A DNA stretch of 64,000 nt. It comes from JBBSJZ01 sp041739875. GTDB lineage: Bacteria > Planctomycetota > Planctomycetia > Pirellulales > Pirellulaceae. A program made the position numbers and the translations under genes. Below are positions 17,252 through 24,062 of the stretch, in pieces; the stretch's first letter is position 1, and the number at the start of each line of letters is the position of its first letter. The DNA is taken from the NCBI GenBank assembly GCA_041739875.1, contig JBGSNA010000333.1, forward strand, positions 1 to 64,000, given 5' to 3'. Under the pieces are notes generated by a model. The model did not search any database, was not told the DNA's origin, and saw nothing but the letters and a program-made list of their open reading frames with translations.

Positions 17252-18310
17252 TCAATTGTCGCGACCGTGGATGGCGACCGGTAGCTGATAGCCACCGATC
17301 GATATTATTCCTGAGCGGACTTTTCGCATGCCTCGCTTGCCCCACTTGGCTTCATAGAAGTCAAGGCCGATCCATATCCCCAGTTGCTTGAGAACCTCGA
17401 GTAATCGTGCTCGCGCCGCCGGGACTGTGGCCAAATGCTCTAGTTTGTCCAGAAGTTCGAGTGCCTTTTGGACCTGAGTCTCGGGACACTGGGACGTTTC
17501 GTTCTCTGTATTCGATAGTGAAGAGAGTTCAGCCCGAAGAGTCTCCAACTGCTTTCCCTTCGCGGTGAACTCGGATCGAAAAATGTCCGATAGCATGGGA
17601 TCTGACTCGATGGAGAGTTTCCTGCCGATCTCAAGTCGTTCTCGTTCCAAGACGTTGGCTTGATTCAAAAAAACCGTTCGCAAATCATCGTGATGAGGGT
17701 CAGCCGATCTCTTGCGGGATGCAATAACAATCAAACGCTGTGTCAATTCGGATCTTGTTCCCGTCCGCCGAACCATGTGCTTGATCGATCGCAGAACGAT
17801 TTCCAACAGTCGTTCGCCATCGACCTTGTTGTGAGAGCACTGCTGCGTCTTCATGTAACGAGCGCATTTGTAGTACCGCCTATCGACGGACTTCCCTGAT
17901 TTTGTGGTTTGATGCGTGACGCCATGCATGATCGAGCCACAACCGTCCGTTAAGTCGATCACTCGCGTCGAGAGTGGATACTTCGCCGGGTCACCTGAGC
18001 GACTTACACCAAACTGGCTTTGCGAGCGTGCGTTAACCTGTTGCTGAATCGCTTCAAATCGTTCCGGCGAAAACTGAGGTTCAAACGCAGCCTCGACGCG
18101 GATACGGTCCTCGACAGGATTGATAACCGTTACAACGCGGTCACCATTGCGTTCCTCATCTTGCAGAGGACGACTTCCGATTGTTGAGTACCGACGATGC
18201 TTACCTTCGGATCGTGTTCCGTGTTGCAACAAGCCCGCAATAATTGGATTCTTGCAAAGCTCCTTCACCGTGTTGGCGCTCCACTTGCCGCTTATGGGAC
18301 TGCTCAGGAA
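17252..18310 (-). pseudogene. Large serine recombinase, C-terminal remnant
   Basis: The frame from about 18310 to the stop at 17252 encodes the middle and C-terminal parts of a large serine recombinase. The recombinase-domain signature SPISGKWSANTVKELCKNPIIAG is at its start, then a zinc-ribbon region with LTDGCGSIMHG ... YYKCARYMKTQQC, then a long helical C-terminus. The N-terminal resolvase domain with the catalytic serine is absent. The same frame stays open upstream to 18772, but that part runs through the RNA genes and has no protein-like content. One ribbon cysteine seems lost (LTDGCG where CxxCG is expected). A related fragment may continue in another frame to about 18480. Inactive relic of the element that probably brought in the island at tRNA-Pro. 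Confidence 0.75.
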
Positions 18311-18540
18311 TCTCGCAACCCATCGACGAACTTGTACGACTTCGCTACCTGCCGCGTGCAGTTGGCGAACCGCACAAAGTCGTCGCCGTTTGCTTGCCGT
18401 TCGTTTACGCGAAACGCCCCAGGGGTAACCTGACCGCTTTCGACACACGACAGCAACAACTCGTCCGGCTTGACCGAGACAACGGCCGTTCGCTTTGGAA
18501 ACAAATGGGAAAGACCAGCAAGAAGAAAACGAAATAAAAA

Positions 18541-18701
18541 GCGCACACGATCGACTGCCGATTCGGAGTACATGCTTCAGGAGCCGGATGTCGTGGGTTC
18601 GAGTCCCACCGCCCCAATTGCTTGTCAAGCTCGCAGGGGCGTAGCTCAGTGGTAGAGCGCCGTAAAACCCTCTGGTCACAACTTCGTCGATCGCGTTTTT
18701 T
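18541..18701 (+). ncRNA. Y RNA-like gene A with permuted tRNA module (YrlA type)
   Basis: A predicted RNA of about 160 bases. The basal stem CGATCGAC (18548-18555) pairs perfectly with GTCGATCG (18686-18693), followed by a six-T run as in Y RNAs and terminators. Above it lies a circularly permuted tRNA: T-stem GTGGG/CCCAC with loop TTCGAGT (18593-18609); acceptor strand CGCCCC (18610-18615) closed through a loop onto GGGGCG (18636-18641); linker TA; D-stem GCTC/GAGC with loop AGTGGTA (18644-18658). The loop that replaces the free tRNA ends has its own small hairpin GCTT/AAGC. This matches the tRNA-mimicking module described for bacterial YrlA RNAs. The Ro60 gene lies downstream on the same strand. 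Expression and exact ends are inferred. Confidence 0.75.
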
Positions 18702-18713
18702 GCATCACTACCC

Positions 18714-18770
18714 GTGGGATAGGCATCCTGCCTGTCAGTCCTAGACCGACAAGCTAGAAGCTTATCCCAC
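18714..18770 (+). other. Linker-free four-way junction element between the Y RNA genes
   Basis: These 57 bases fold into a closed four-way junction that leaves no unpaired linker. Closing stem GTGGGATA (18714-18721) pairs with TATCCCAC (18763-18770). Three hairpins lie directly side by side: GGCA/TGCC (18722-18732), TGTC-A-GTC / GAC-C-GACA (18733-18751, one A-C mismatch), and AGCT/AGCT (18752-18762). The outline is cloverleaf-like but much shorter than a tRNA, and canonical D- and T-loop sequences are absent. It could be a third small RNA, a processing or terminator element, or a DNA cruciform. Function unknown; the fold was paired by hand. Confidence 0.45.
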
Positions 18771-18776
18771 ATTCAA

Positions 18777-18896
18777 TCGCACACACTCGACTGCCGGTAC
18801 GGAGTACATGGCTTTGCAGGTTCGACTCCCGCCCAGCCCGCTTCGGTAATCCCTTATGGGCTGGATCTCTGTCCAAAACTTCGTCGAGTGCTTTTT
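18777..18896 (+). ncRNA. Y RNA-like gene B, shortened tRNA module
   Basis: The second Y-like unit, 236 bases after the first and related to it: CGACTGCCG..CGGAGTACATG on the 5' side and AACTTCGTCGA on the 3' side are shared. The basal stem is CACTCGAC (18784-18791) with GTCGAGTG (18883-18890). Three base pairs differ from unit A and all are compensated, which supports a selected RNA helix. A T-arm is present (18816-18832, loop TTCGACT, one A-C mismatch), as is a perfect 7-bp acceptor-like helix CCAGCCC/GGGCTGG (18833-18839 with 18858-18864). The D-arm seen in unit A is missing. The unit ends in CTTTTT. It resembles a reduced, YrlB-like second Y RNA. Confidence 0.7.
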
Positions 18897-18905
18897 AACT
18901 TCGCC

Positions 18906-18976
18906 GTAGTGGATCTTGTGAAAGATCCCCGGCTGCCAGGACGTTCAACAACGTCCACTACCTATAGGAGGTCAAC
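18906..18976 (+). promoter_or_regulatory. Structured 5' leader and strong Shine-Dalgarno of the Ro60 gene
   Basis: The leader can form two hairpins, GGATCTT-GTGA-AAGATCC (18911-18928, GNRA-type loop) and GGACGTT-CAAC-AACGTCC (18939-18956). Alternatively a long-range stem GTAGTGG (18906-18912) with CCACTAC (18955-18961) forms at the expense of the base pairs at the foot of each hairpin. It is followed at once by AGGAGG (18966-18971), 5 bases before the ATG at 18977. A perfect Shine-Dalgarno is uncommon in this window, so initiation may be controlled by the fold or by Ro60 binding its own leader; that control is inference. Confidence 0.45.
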
Positions 18977-20668
18977 ATGGCCAACAGGTCTCTATTCCAA
19001 AGCATCACTAGCGTCCTGCCACGAGCGACTGTCGTTAACGAAGCAGGCGGACCAGCGTACAAGTTGACCGCGAAGCACGCGCTCGCCCAAATGGCGGCGA
19101 CCGGCACGTTCGGCAACGTCTTCTACGCGTCCGCACAAAACCAACTCGACGCGATGCGAAAACTGATCGACGAGATCGACGACAACGAGTTCCTGGCAAA
19201 GCTGGCCGTCTACTCACGTGAGCGTGCTTACATGAAGGACATGCCGGCGGCGCTCTTGGTTGTACTGTCGACGCGAGACACCAAGCTCATGCACCAAGTC
19301 TTCGACCGAGTCGCGGACAACGGCCGCGTTCTGCGCACCGTTTTCCAGATGACTCGTTCAGGACAGTTCGGGCGCAAGGGTTTGTCGTCTTCGCTGCAGC
19401 GTGCATTCCAACGTTGGCTGAACGACGCGTCTGTTGGCAAGTTGCTCTCAGCTTCGATCGGAAACGATCCGAGCCTGCGAGACATTTTGCGAATGGCACG
19501 TCCGACGCCGAAGGATGACGCACGTCGCGCATTGTTCGGATGGCTGACCGATAAGCCAGTCGAAAAGTGGGTTCCGGCAACGGAAACCGACTTGCCGGCG
19601 ACGGTTCAGTCACTGATCGCGTACCGTGGCACTGACACGGCCGAGGCACAGACGTTGATCGCGGGCGACCTGCAAGTTCGTTGGGACTTACTAGCCGATG
19701 CAGCCAAGGGACCGTTGGTTTGGAAGGCGATCGCCCGACAGATGGGACCGCAAGCACTGCGAATGAACCTAAACACGCTTTTGCGTCACGACGTGTTCAA
19801 GAAGCCGGGAATCCTGGGATTCGCAGGAACCGACAACGCGATGATTGACTACGTGGCCGGCCAACTGGCTGACCGCGACGCGATCGCTCGCATCCGTCAG
19901 TTCCCGTACCAGTTTCTGGCGGCTTACATGAACGCATCGGACGAGGTTCCAAGCAAGATCAAGACGGCGTTGCATGACGCTGCCGAGATCGCGTGCGGAA
20001 AAGTGCCAAAGTTGCCTGGCCCAGTCATCATCGGACTCGACACGTCAGGTTCGATGGGAAGTGCCGTTACGGGAAACCGTGCGGGTCGTTCGGGAAGAGG
20101 GGGCGGAACGTCGAAGATGCGATGCGTCGATGTTGCGGCACTGTTCGCAGCAGCGATCCTGCGTCGCAACCCAGACAGCGTCGTGATTCCATTCGATACG
20201 CAAGCCTACCAGGTCAAGGTTGATCCAAGTGATTCGATCTTGTCACTGTCAGCACGCTTGTCGAAGTACGGAGGCGGCGGAACGGACTGCTCGTTGCCAT
20301 TCGTCGAAGCCAACACACGTTACGCGAAGCAAGCCTTCGCAGGCATCGTGCTGGTCAGCGACAACGAAAGCTGGATTACCTCGGGACGCGCCCGTGGCTA
20401 CGGCCAAAACGGCGAGACCGGAGTGATGACGCAGTGGGAGAAGTTCAAGAAGACACAGCGTGGACACGGCATCGCCGATCCAAAGCTAGTCTGCATCGAT
20501 ATCCAACCCTACGGAACCAGCCAGGCACCTGGGCCGGCAACGGGGCGAGACGACAACAGTATTTTGAACATCGGTGGCTTCAGTGACGCCGTTTTCAACG
20601 TCGTCAGCTCGTTCCTAGAAAACGACGCATCCCGCTTCGTCCGCGAAGTCGAATCCGTCGAACTGTAG
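18977..20668 (+). CDS. rsr: Ro60 / Rsr family RNA-binding protein (TROVE + vWA)
   Basis: A 563-residue bacterial Ro60 orthologue. Residues about 10-345 form the TROVE HEAT-repeat ring that binds Y RNAs on its outside and misfolded single-stranded RNA ends in its cavity (opening SLFQSITSVLP, then the AKHALAQMAATGTFGN and YSRERAYMKDMPAALLVVLS segments). A C-terminal von Willebrand A domain follows with an intact MIDAS, DTSGS at 355-359, plus GGGGTDCSLP and LVSDNESW. Known relatives in Deinococcus and Salmonella act with Y RNAs in RNA degradation and stress recovery. The gene directly follows two Y-RNA-like genes and has a perfect Shine-Dalgarno. A hairpin terminator lies 24 bases after the stop. 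A truncated paralogue is present at 24.5 kb on the other strand. Confidence 0.93.
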   Translation: MANRSLFQSITSVLPRATVVNEAGGPAYKLTAKHALAQMAATGTFGNVFYASAQNQLDAMRKLIDEIDDNEFLAKLAVYSRERAYMKDMPAALLVVLSTRDTKLMHQVFDRVADNGRVLRTVFQMTRSGQFGRKGLSSSLQRAFQRWLNDASVGKLLSASIGNDPSLRDILRMARPTPKDDARRALFGWLTDKPVEKWVPATETDLPATVQSLIAYRGTDTAEAQTLIAGDLQVRWDLLADAAKGPLVWKAIARQMGPQALRMNLNTLLRHDVFKKPGILGFAGTDNAMIDYVAGQLADRDAIARIRQFPYQFLAAYMNASDEVPSKIKTALHDAAEIACGKVPKLPGPVIIGLDTSGSMGSAVTGNRAGRSGRGGGTSKMRCVDVAALFAAAILRRNPDSVVIPFDTQAYQVKVDPSDSILSLSARLSKYGGGGTDCSLPFVEANTRYAKQAFAGIVLVSDNESWITSGRARGYGQNGETGVMTQWEKFKKTQRGHGIADPKLVCIDIQPYGTSQAPGPATGRDDNSILNIGGFSDAVFNVVSSFLENDASRFVREVESVEL

Positions 20669-20691
20669 GTCGAAAGACGAAGTGAAACCCG

Positions 20692-20728
20692 AAACGCCCG
20701 TGGCGGAGCAATCCCCCGCGGGCGTTTT
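20692..20728 (+). terminator. Rho-independent terminator after Ro60
   Basis: AAACGCCCG (20692-20700) pairs with CGGGCGTTT (20719-20727) and is followed by T residues. The enclosed loop contains further G-C pairing (GGCGG / CCCCCG region). It lies 24 bases after the Ro60 stop and separates that gene from the toxin-antitoxin operon. Confidence 0.8.
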
Positions 20729-20771
20729 CGTTAGACGGTGAACGCAAACGCTTCGGAGTAATTCACTTGTT

Positions 20772-20794
20772 TTGTACGGATATATGACGTACAA
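20772..20794. promoter_or_regulatory. Palindromic operator candidate upstream of the toxin-antitoxin pair
   Basis: Inverted repeat TTGTACG (20772-20778), 9-base spacer GATATATGA, CGTACAA (20788-20794). It ends 26 bases before the antitoxin ATG, and an AGGAG ribosome site is at 20809-20813. The AT-rich spacer could hold a -10 element. Placement and symmetry fit autoregulation by the ribbon-helix-helix antitoxin and its toxin complex; that is expected for the family but not shown here. Confidence 0.45.
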
Positions 20795-20820
20795 TCCAGT
20801 GACCCTTTAGGAGAAAACTC

Positions 20821-21105
20821 ATGGCGAATGGGGAAATCAAATCAGCACGAATTGAAACTCGTGTGTCGGCCGAGCAGAAAGAGATGATCGAACGCGCGGC
20901 TGCTTATGTCGGCCGAACGGTCTCCGAGTTTGTGCTTGGCAATGTCGAGCAAGCTGCCAAGGCAGTTATCGACGAGCATGAAAAGTTGAAACTCGATCGT
21001 CAGCAAAGTCGAGCACTGGTTGAATCGCTTCTCGCACCAGCGACACCCAACAAAACGCTGCGTGCCGCTGCACGGGATCATCGCAAACGGGTGACGAGCC
21101 GGTGA
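20821..21105 (+). CDS. DUF1778 antitoxin (ribbon-helix-helix, TacA-like)
   Basis: A 94-residue DUF1778 protein. The N-terminal ribbon-helix-helix segment ARIETRVSAEQKEMIERAA is followed by AAYVGRTVSEFVLGNVEQAAKAVIDE, the characteristic family text. The C-terminal 35 residues (basic, ending RDHRKRVTSR) are the expected toxin-neutralising tail. It binds the GNAT toxin encoded next and represses the operon. The stop codon overlaps the toxin's GTG start by four bases (GTGA at 21102-21105), giving translational coupling. The ATG has an AGGAG site 7 bases upstream. Confidence 0.9.
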   Translation: MANGEIKSARIETRVSAEQKEMIERAAAYVGRTVSEFVLGNVEQAAKAVIDEHEKLKLDRQQSRALVESLLAPATPNKTLRAAARDHRKRVTSR

Positions 21106-21614
21106 GTGATCGTCCGGCGCTAGATTTCGTGTGCGAAGCTCTCGCGAAACGCCACGATCGAAAGCAATTCACTTGTGGAGTCGAAGCTCTCGACAACTAT
21201 TTGCGACAGACTGCCAGTCAAGATGTAAAACGCAAGACAGCAGCGGTATTCGTTATGGTGCCAGAAGACGAACCGAAACGAATCGCGGGTTTCTACACGC
21301 TGTGTGCGACGTCGATCGAGCTCAGTGGTCTGCCGGCTGAGACCGCAAAACGCTTGCCACGATATCCACAAGTTCCGGGAATCTTGATCGGCCGGTTGGC
21401 TCGCGATGAAAACTACCCAGGAGTTGGCGGGCTGCTGCTCGCCGACGCACTTTCACGCTGCGTCCGATCCGCCGACGAAATTGCCGCGGCACTGATTGTG
21501 GTCGACGCGAAAGATGACGCTGCCGTGGCGTTCTATCAGAAGTTTGGCTTCTTGATGCTTCCAAACCTTAGGTCGCGACTGTTTCTACCCATGGCAACCG
21601 CATCCATGCTCTGA
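21102..21614 (+). CDS. GNAT-family acetyltransferase toxin (TacT-like)
   Basis: A 170-residue GCN5-related N-acetyltransferase of the type paired with DUF1778 antitoxins. Characterised relatives (TacT, AtaT, ItaT) acetylate the amino group of aminoacyl-tRNAs and block translation. Seen: the N-terminal FTCGVEALDNYLRQTASQDVKRKTAAVFV segment typical of these toxins, the central strand YPQVPGILIGRLARDENYPGVGGLLL with the acetyl-CoA pyrophosphate loop (GVGGLLLADAL), and the C-terminal FYQKFGFLMLP with a conserved aromatic. Starts at GTG overlapping the antitoxin stop. Its target fits the RNA-centred theme of the island. Confidence 0.9.
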   Translation: MSDRPALDFVCEALAKRHDRKQFTCGVEALDNYLRQTASQDVKRKTAAVFVMVPEDEPKRIAGFYTLCATSIELSGLPAETAKRLPRYPQVPGILIGRLARDENYPGVGGLLLADALSRCVRSADEIAAALIVVDAKDDAAVAFYQKFGFLMLPNLRSRLFLPMATASML

Positions 21615-21674
21615 CGAATTGAAGTGTTTGCGATTCCCGCTGTGCAGTATTCAGTGCAGCCAGATTTCTTGGAG

Positions 21675-21752
21675 AACACTAATCGGCACTAATGAACACT
21701 GATCCAACGATCGCACATTCTTCTTTAGTGCCAATAAGTGAAGATTAGTGTT
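21675..21752. repeat. Nested inverted repeat between GNAT genes
   Basis: AACACTAATC (21675-21684) is repeated inverted as GATTAGTGTT (21743-21752), and just inside it GGCACTAA (21685-21692) pairs with TTAGTGCC (21725-21732). The repeat ends exactly at the stop codon of the minus-strand GNAT gene. It may be an intergenic repeat or a bidirectional terminator between convergent genes. No coding content. Confidence 0.5.
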
Positions 21753-22201
21753 TAGAAGCTTTCCCGCACACGAGTCATCCAGCACGACTCGTGCTTCTCC
21801 ATCCCGATGCCCTGGCTGCCGGATAGATACGGGTAATGGCTCGCCGCCGCAGGAGCCGCCAACAGAATCAATCGCGAATCAAGTCCGGCGTGTTCATGAG
21901 TCACGAGAATCAGTTCCCGACTGATCGCATGGCCTTGGTGAGCCACATCAACCGCCAGGTCCAAAAGGCAATCGCAGTAAGCAAAATCAGTGATCGCCCG
22001 GGCGACACCAACCAGCGTCCCGTCCTCATCTCGCACCGTCACGACCAAGTCCGCCTTCGCCAGCATTTTGGCAATCCGCTCTACATCATCAACCGGCCGC
22101 CGCTCCGCCAGCTTCGATCGCCGCAACACGTCGATGAACTCTGCGGGCGCAAGCTCAGGCTCCATCGCGAAATTCATCTGCATGCTCATTTCAAATCTCA
22201 A
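21752..22201 (-). CDS. GNAT-family N-acetyltransferase
   Basis: A 149-residue GNAT-fold protein. The central strand TVRDEDGTLVGVARAITDFAYCDCLLDLAVDVAHQGHAISRELI has the V/I-x-x-x-x-Q-G-x-G/A arrangement of acetyl-CoA motif A, and the C-terminus holds HYPYLSGSQGIGMEKHE. Substrate unknown. It is the last gene of a three-gene minus-strand operon with the metallophosphoesterase (10-base overlap) and the RNA ligase. The first ATG gives MRFEMSMQMNF; later ATGs at codons 5, 7 or 9 are possible. It is unrelated in sequence to the adjacent toxin beyond the fold. Confidence 0.8.
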   Translation of the reverse strand: MRFEMSMQMNFAMEPELAPAEFIDVLRRSKLAERRPVDDVERIAKMLAKADLVVTVRDEDGTLVGVARAITDFAYCDCLLDLAVDVAHQGHAISRELILVTHEHAGLDSRLILLAAPAAASHYPYLSGSQGIGMEKHESCWMTRVRESF

Positions 22202-22850
22202 CGACGAATCCGTTGTTCGTCAATTTCGCTGAGAGATTGCAGCATGAACAATTGATGTACTGCGTCGCACCACGCGTAAAGATCCCGTAGTTGCTGATTC
22301 CTTTCTCGTCGTGCAAATGCCCGAAAGCGTGAATCTTTGGCTTGATCCGTTCGTCGACGTGTCGGCGCAGGGCAGCGCAGCCGACCTGCACAAGCTCTTT
22401 TGACTCGACGTCGTGCGTGATATCCAAGACGCCTTTTGGTGGGCCGTGCGTGATCAGGATGTCCACATCGTCGGGAACCGATTGCCAAACGAGATCAAGC
22501 TGGCCTCGCTTCCTCATGTACGCCCAATCGTGAAAACGAGGCGTGTAGGGCGAACCGAACAGCTTCAGCCCGTTCCACTGCATCGACTCGTGGACCAGGA
22601 ACTGAACACCGGGATACTCTTCGGCTCGGACCAGTCCCTGTTCCACGGCAGTCGAGTGATTGCCCGGCACGAACACCTTGGTTGCAATGTCTAGCGCCGA
22701 GTACCAATCAAAGAACCGTCTCGCCTCAGGTTCATTCATCCAAGTATTGCCATGCGTCGACTCGTCCCCGCAATGGACAACCAAGTCCACTTCAGGAATC
22801 GCTAACCCAAGGTGCTCATTGTGAGTGTCAGAAATGAACCAAATCTTCAT
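22191..22850 (-). CDS. Calcineurin-like metallophosphoesterase
   Basis: A 219-residue binuclear metallophosphoesterase with all core motifs: SDTHN (7-11), GDES (28-31), GNHS (63-66), a THGPP block near 134 and GHLH near 176. No signal peptide, so cytoplasmic. The short size and SDTHN/HGPP wording resemble MPPED-like phosphodiesterases. It lies 3 bases downstream of the RNA ligase and overlaps the following GNAT gene, so the three are one operon. Placement beside a ligase suggests that it could trim 2',3'-cyclic or 3'-phosphate ends before sealing; this is inference. Confidence 0.88.
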   Translation of the reverse strand: MKIWFISDTHNEHLGLAIPEVDLVVHCGDESTHGNTWMNEPEARRFFDWYSALDIATKVFVPGNHSTAVEQGLVRAEEYPGVQFLVHESMQWNGLKLFGSPYTPRFHDWAYMRKRGQLDLVWQSVPDDVDILITHGPPKGVLDITHDVESKELVQVGCAALRRHVDERIKPKIHAFGHLHDEKGISNYGIFTRGATQYINCSCCNLSAKLTNNGFVVEI

Positions 22851-22853
22851 TCG

Positions 22854-23852
22854 CTAGTCGTCGCTTTTGGCTAGGAATCGGTTTGAAATTGTCTTGAACG
22901 AGATACGATCGTCGCCGCTACCGTAAACCCAGACCAGCCCCTCACGTTCGGTTTTCGGATTGAGCACGCTCTTTCCTTCGGCGGATGCAAGCATCTCGTC
23001 GATACTCGCCGGTACCGCAAACTTACCAATCGCAGGCACAGTTTGAAGACCGAGCTGTGCGCTTACCACTTCCATGGACGCTTTGTCCAAGTAAGCCGAA
23101 GCCTCGATGTCGTAAACGTTGAACACGAACACGGTGGGCGACTTCAAACCGTAGCGATTCTTCTGGATCCCTGGCCCCACAAGTTCTCCCTGAACCGCCA
23201 GCGATCGACCGAGTTCGAGCAGTCGCTCGTGCAGCGAGAGAGAATAAATGACTCGCCAATGGCTGTTTGTGCTGTCTTCAGCTAGTTGCCAATTGCGACC
23301 GCAAACCCCGAACTCGCCATCGTTTACAAACGCAGTGAACGAAGTGCCGTCGATCTTCTCCGAAACGTAGAATTCCTTGCCGCGAAACGACTCGTAATCA
23401 CATGCCAAGTTCTGGATCCGCTCCTCGTCCGTCTTCGCGATGAACGTAGGGAAGCCACCCACCACCTCTCCACCGAGGCACGCGGGGATCGGAGCTTCAT
23501 ATTTCACGATGCCCAATTCTTCCGTCACATCCTCACCCAAAGTAAACGGTCGTCCGAGGATGCTCGCTTCGATCAGCAACCCTTGTGAGATCTGACCGCG
23601 CGGCTTCACTGTACGCAGTCGAAAACCCTCTCGATCGTCCATCGTTTTCAAAGATGATTTGCGAAGAAACTCGAATTCCTCCCGCACTGGCAAGAACGAG
23701 TCAATCTCGCAATAGATCACTGGATCGCCAGCAGCGAATTCCCCTTTCTTCGTCACACACTTCCAGCCATCAACGATGGCCAATTCAATCATGTCTGCGC
23801 CGTCAATCGACCGAGTCTCGCTGACCGTGCGGATGGTTGCCAGTTTTCTCAT
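22854..23852 (-). CDS. RNA ligase, DraRnl/Rnl5-type
   Basis: A 332-residue ATP-dependent polynucleotide ligase. Residues 1-125 form an N-terminal OB-like module, the hallmark of the Deinococcus DraRnl (Rnl5) group. The nucleotidyltransferase domain follows with motif I KIDGT (166-170; K166 is the predicted AMP-lysine), QGELVGPG (221-228), motif III VFVFNVYDIE (241-250), motif IV EGLVW (304-308) and motif V SFK (318-320). All catalytic motifs are intact. Family members seal 3'-OH and 5'-phosphate nicks in duplexes and require RNA at the 3'-OH side. It is first in a minus-strand operon with a metallophosphoesterase and a GNAT protein, 2.2 kb from Ro60. Confidence 0.9.
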   Translation of the reverse strand: MRKLATIRTVSETRSIDGADMIELAIVDGWKCVTKKGEFAAGDPVIYCEIDSFLPVREEFEFLRKSSLKTMDDREGFRLRTVKPRGQISQGLLIEASILGRPFTLGEDVTEELGIVKYEAPIPACLGGEVVGGFPTFIAKTDEERIQNLACDYESFRGKEFYVSEKIDGTSFTAFVNDGEFGVCGRNWQLAEDSTNSHWRVIYSLSLHERLLELGRSLAVQGELVGPGIQKNRYGLKSPTVFVFNVYDIEASAYLDKASMEVVSAQLGLQTVPAIGKFAVPASIDEMLASAEGKSVLNPKTEREGLVWVYGSGDDRISFKTISNRFLAKSDD

Positions 23853-24062
23853 TGGAATCGTGTTTACTCGAAAGAGTTTGGTTGCCTATTTTAGACGAAC
23901 GAGGCGATTGGCTTTCCACAGGTTCACACGCCGGTCTGAACCTTATCCGAAATTTCGACATCTAGTTGTTCAAGAGAACTTTCCAATGGGCAACAAGTCC
24001 TCAACGTCGACGAACGCGTCGTCATTTTGGTTGACTCGACATAGCCATCATTAATCTTGCAC

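Noticed and set aside
18541..18660. Split or ordinary tRNA genes at the Y-RNA loci
   Set aside because: The D- and T-arms are in permuted order, acceptor strands are joined by a closed loop and no anticodon arm exists, so a normal tRNA cannot form.
17252..18772. Single 506-codon open frame on the minus strand as one complete recombinase
   Set aside because: Only the part below about 18310 resembles a serine recombinase; the first 150 codons translate antisense of the Y-RNA-like unit and have no resolvase domain.
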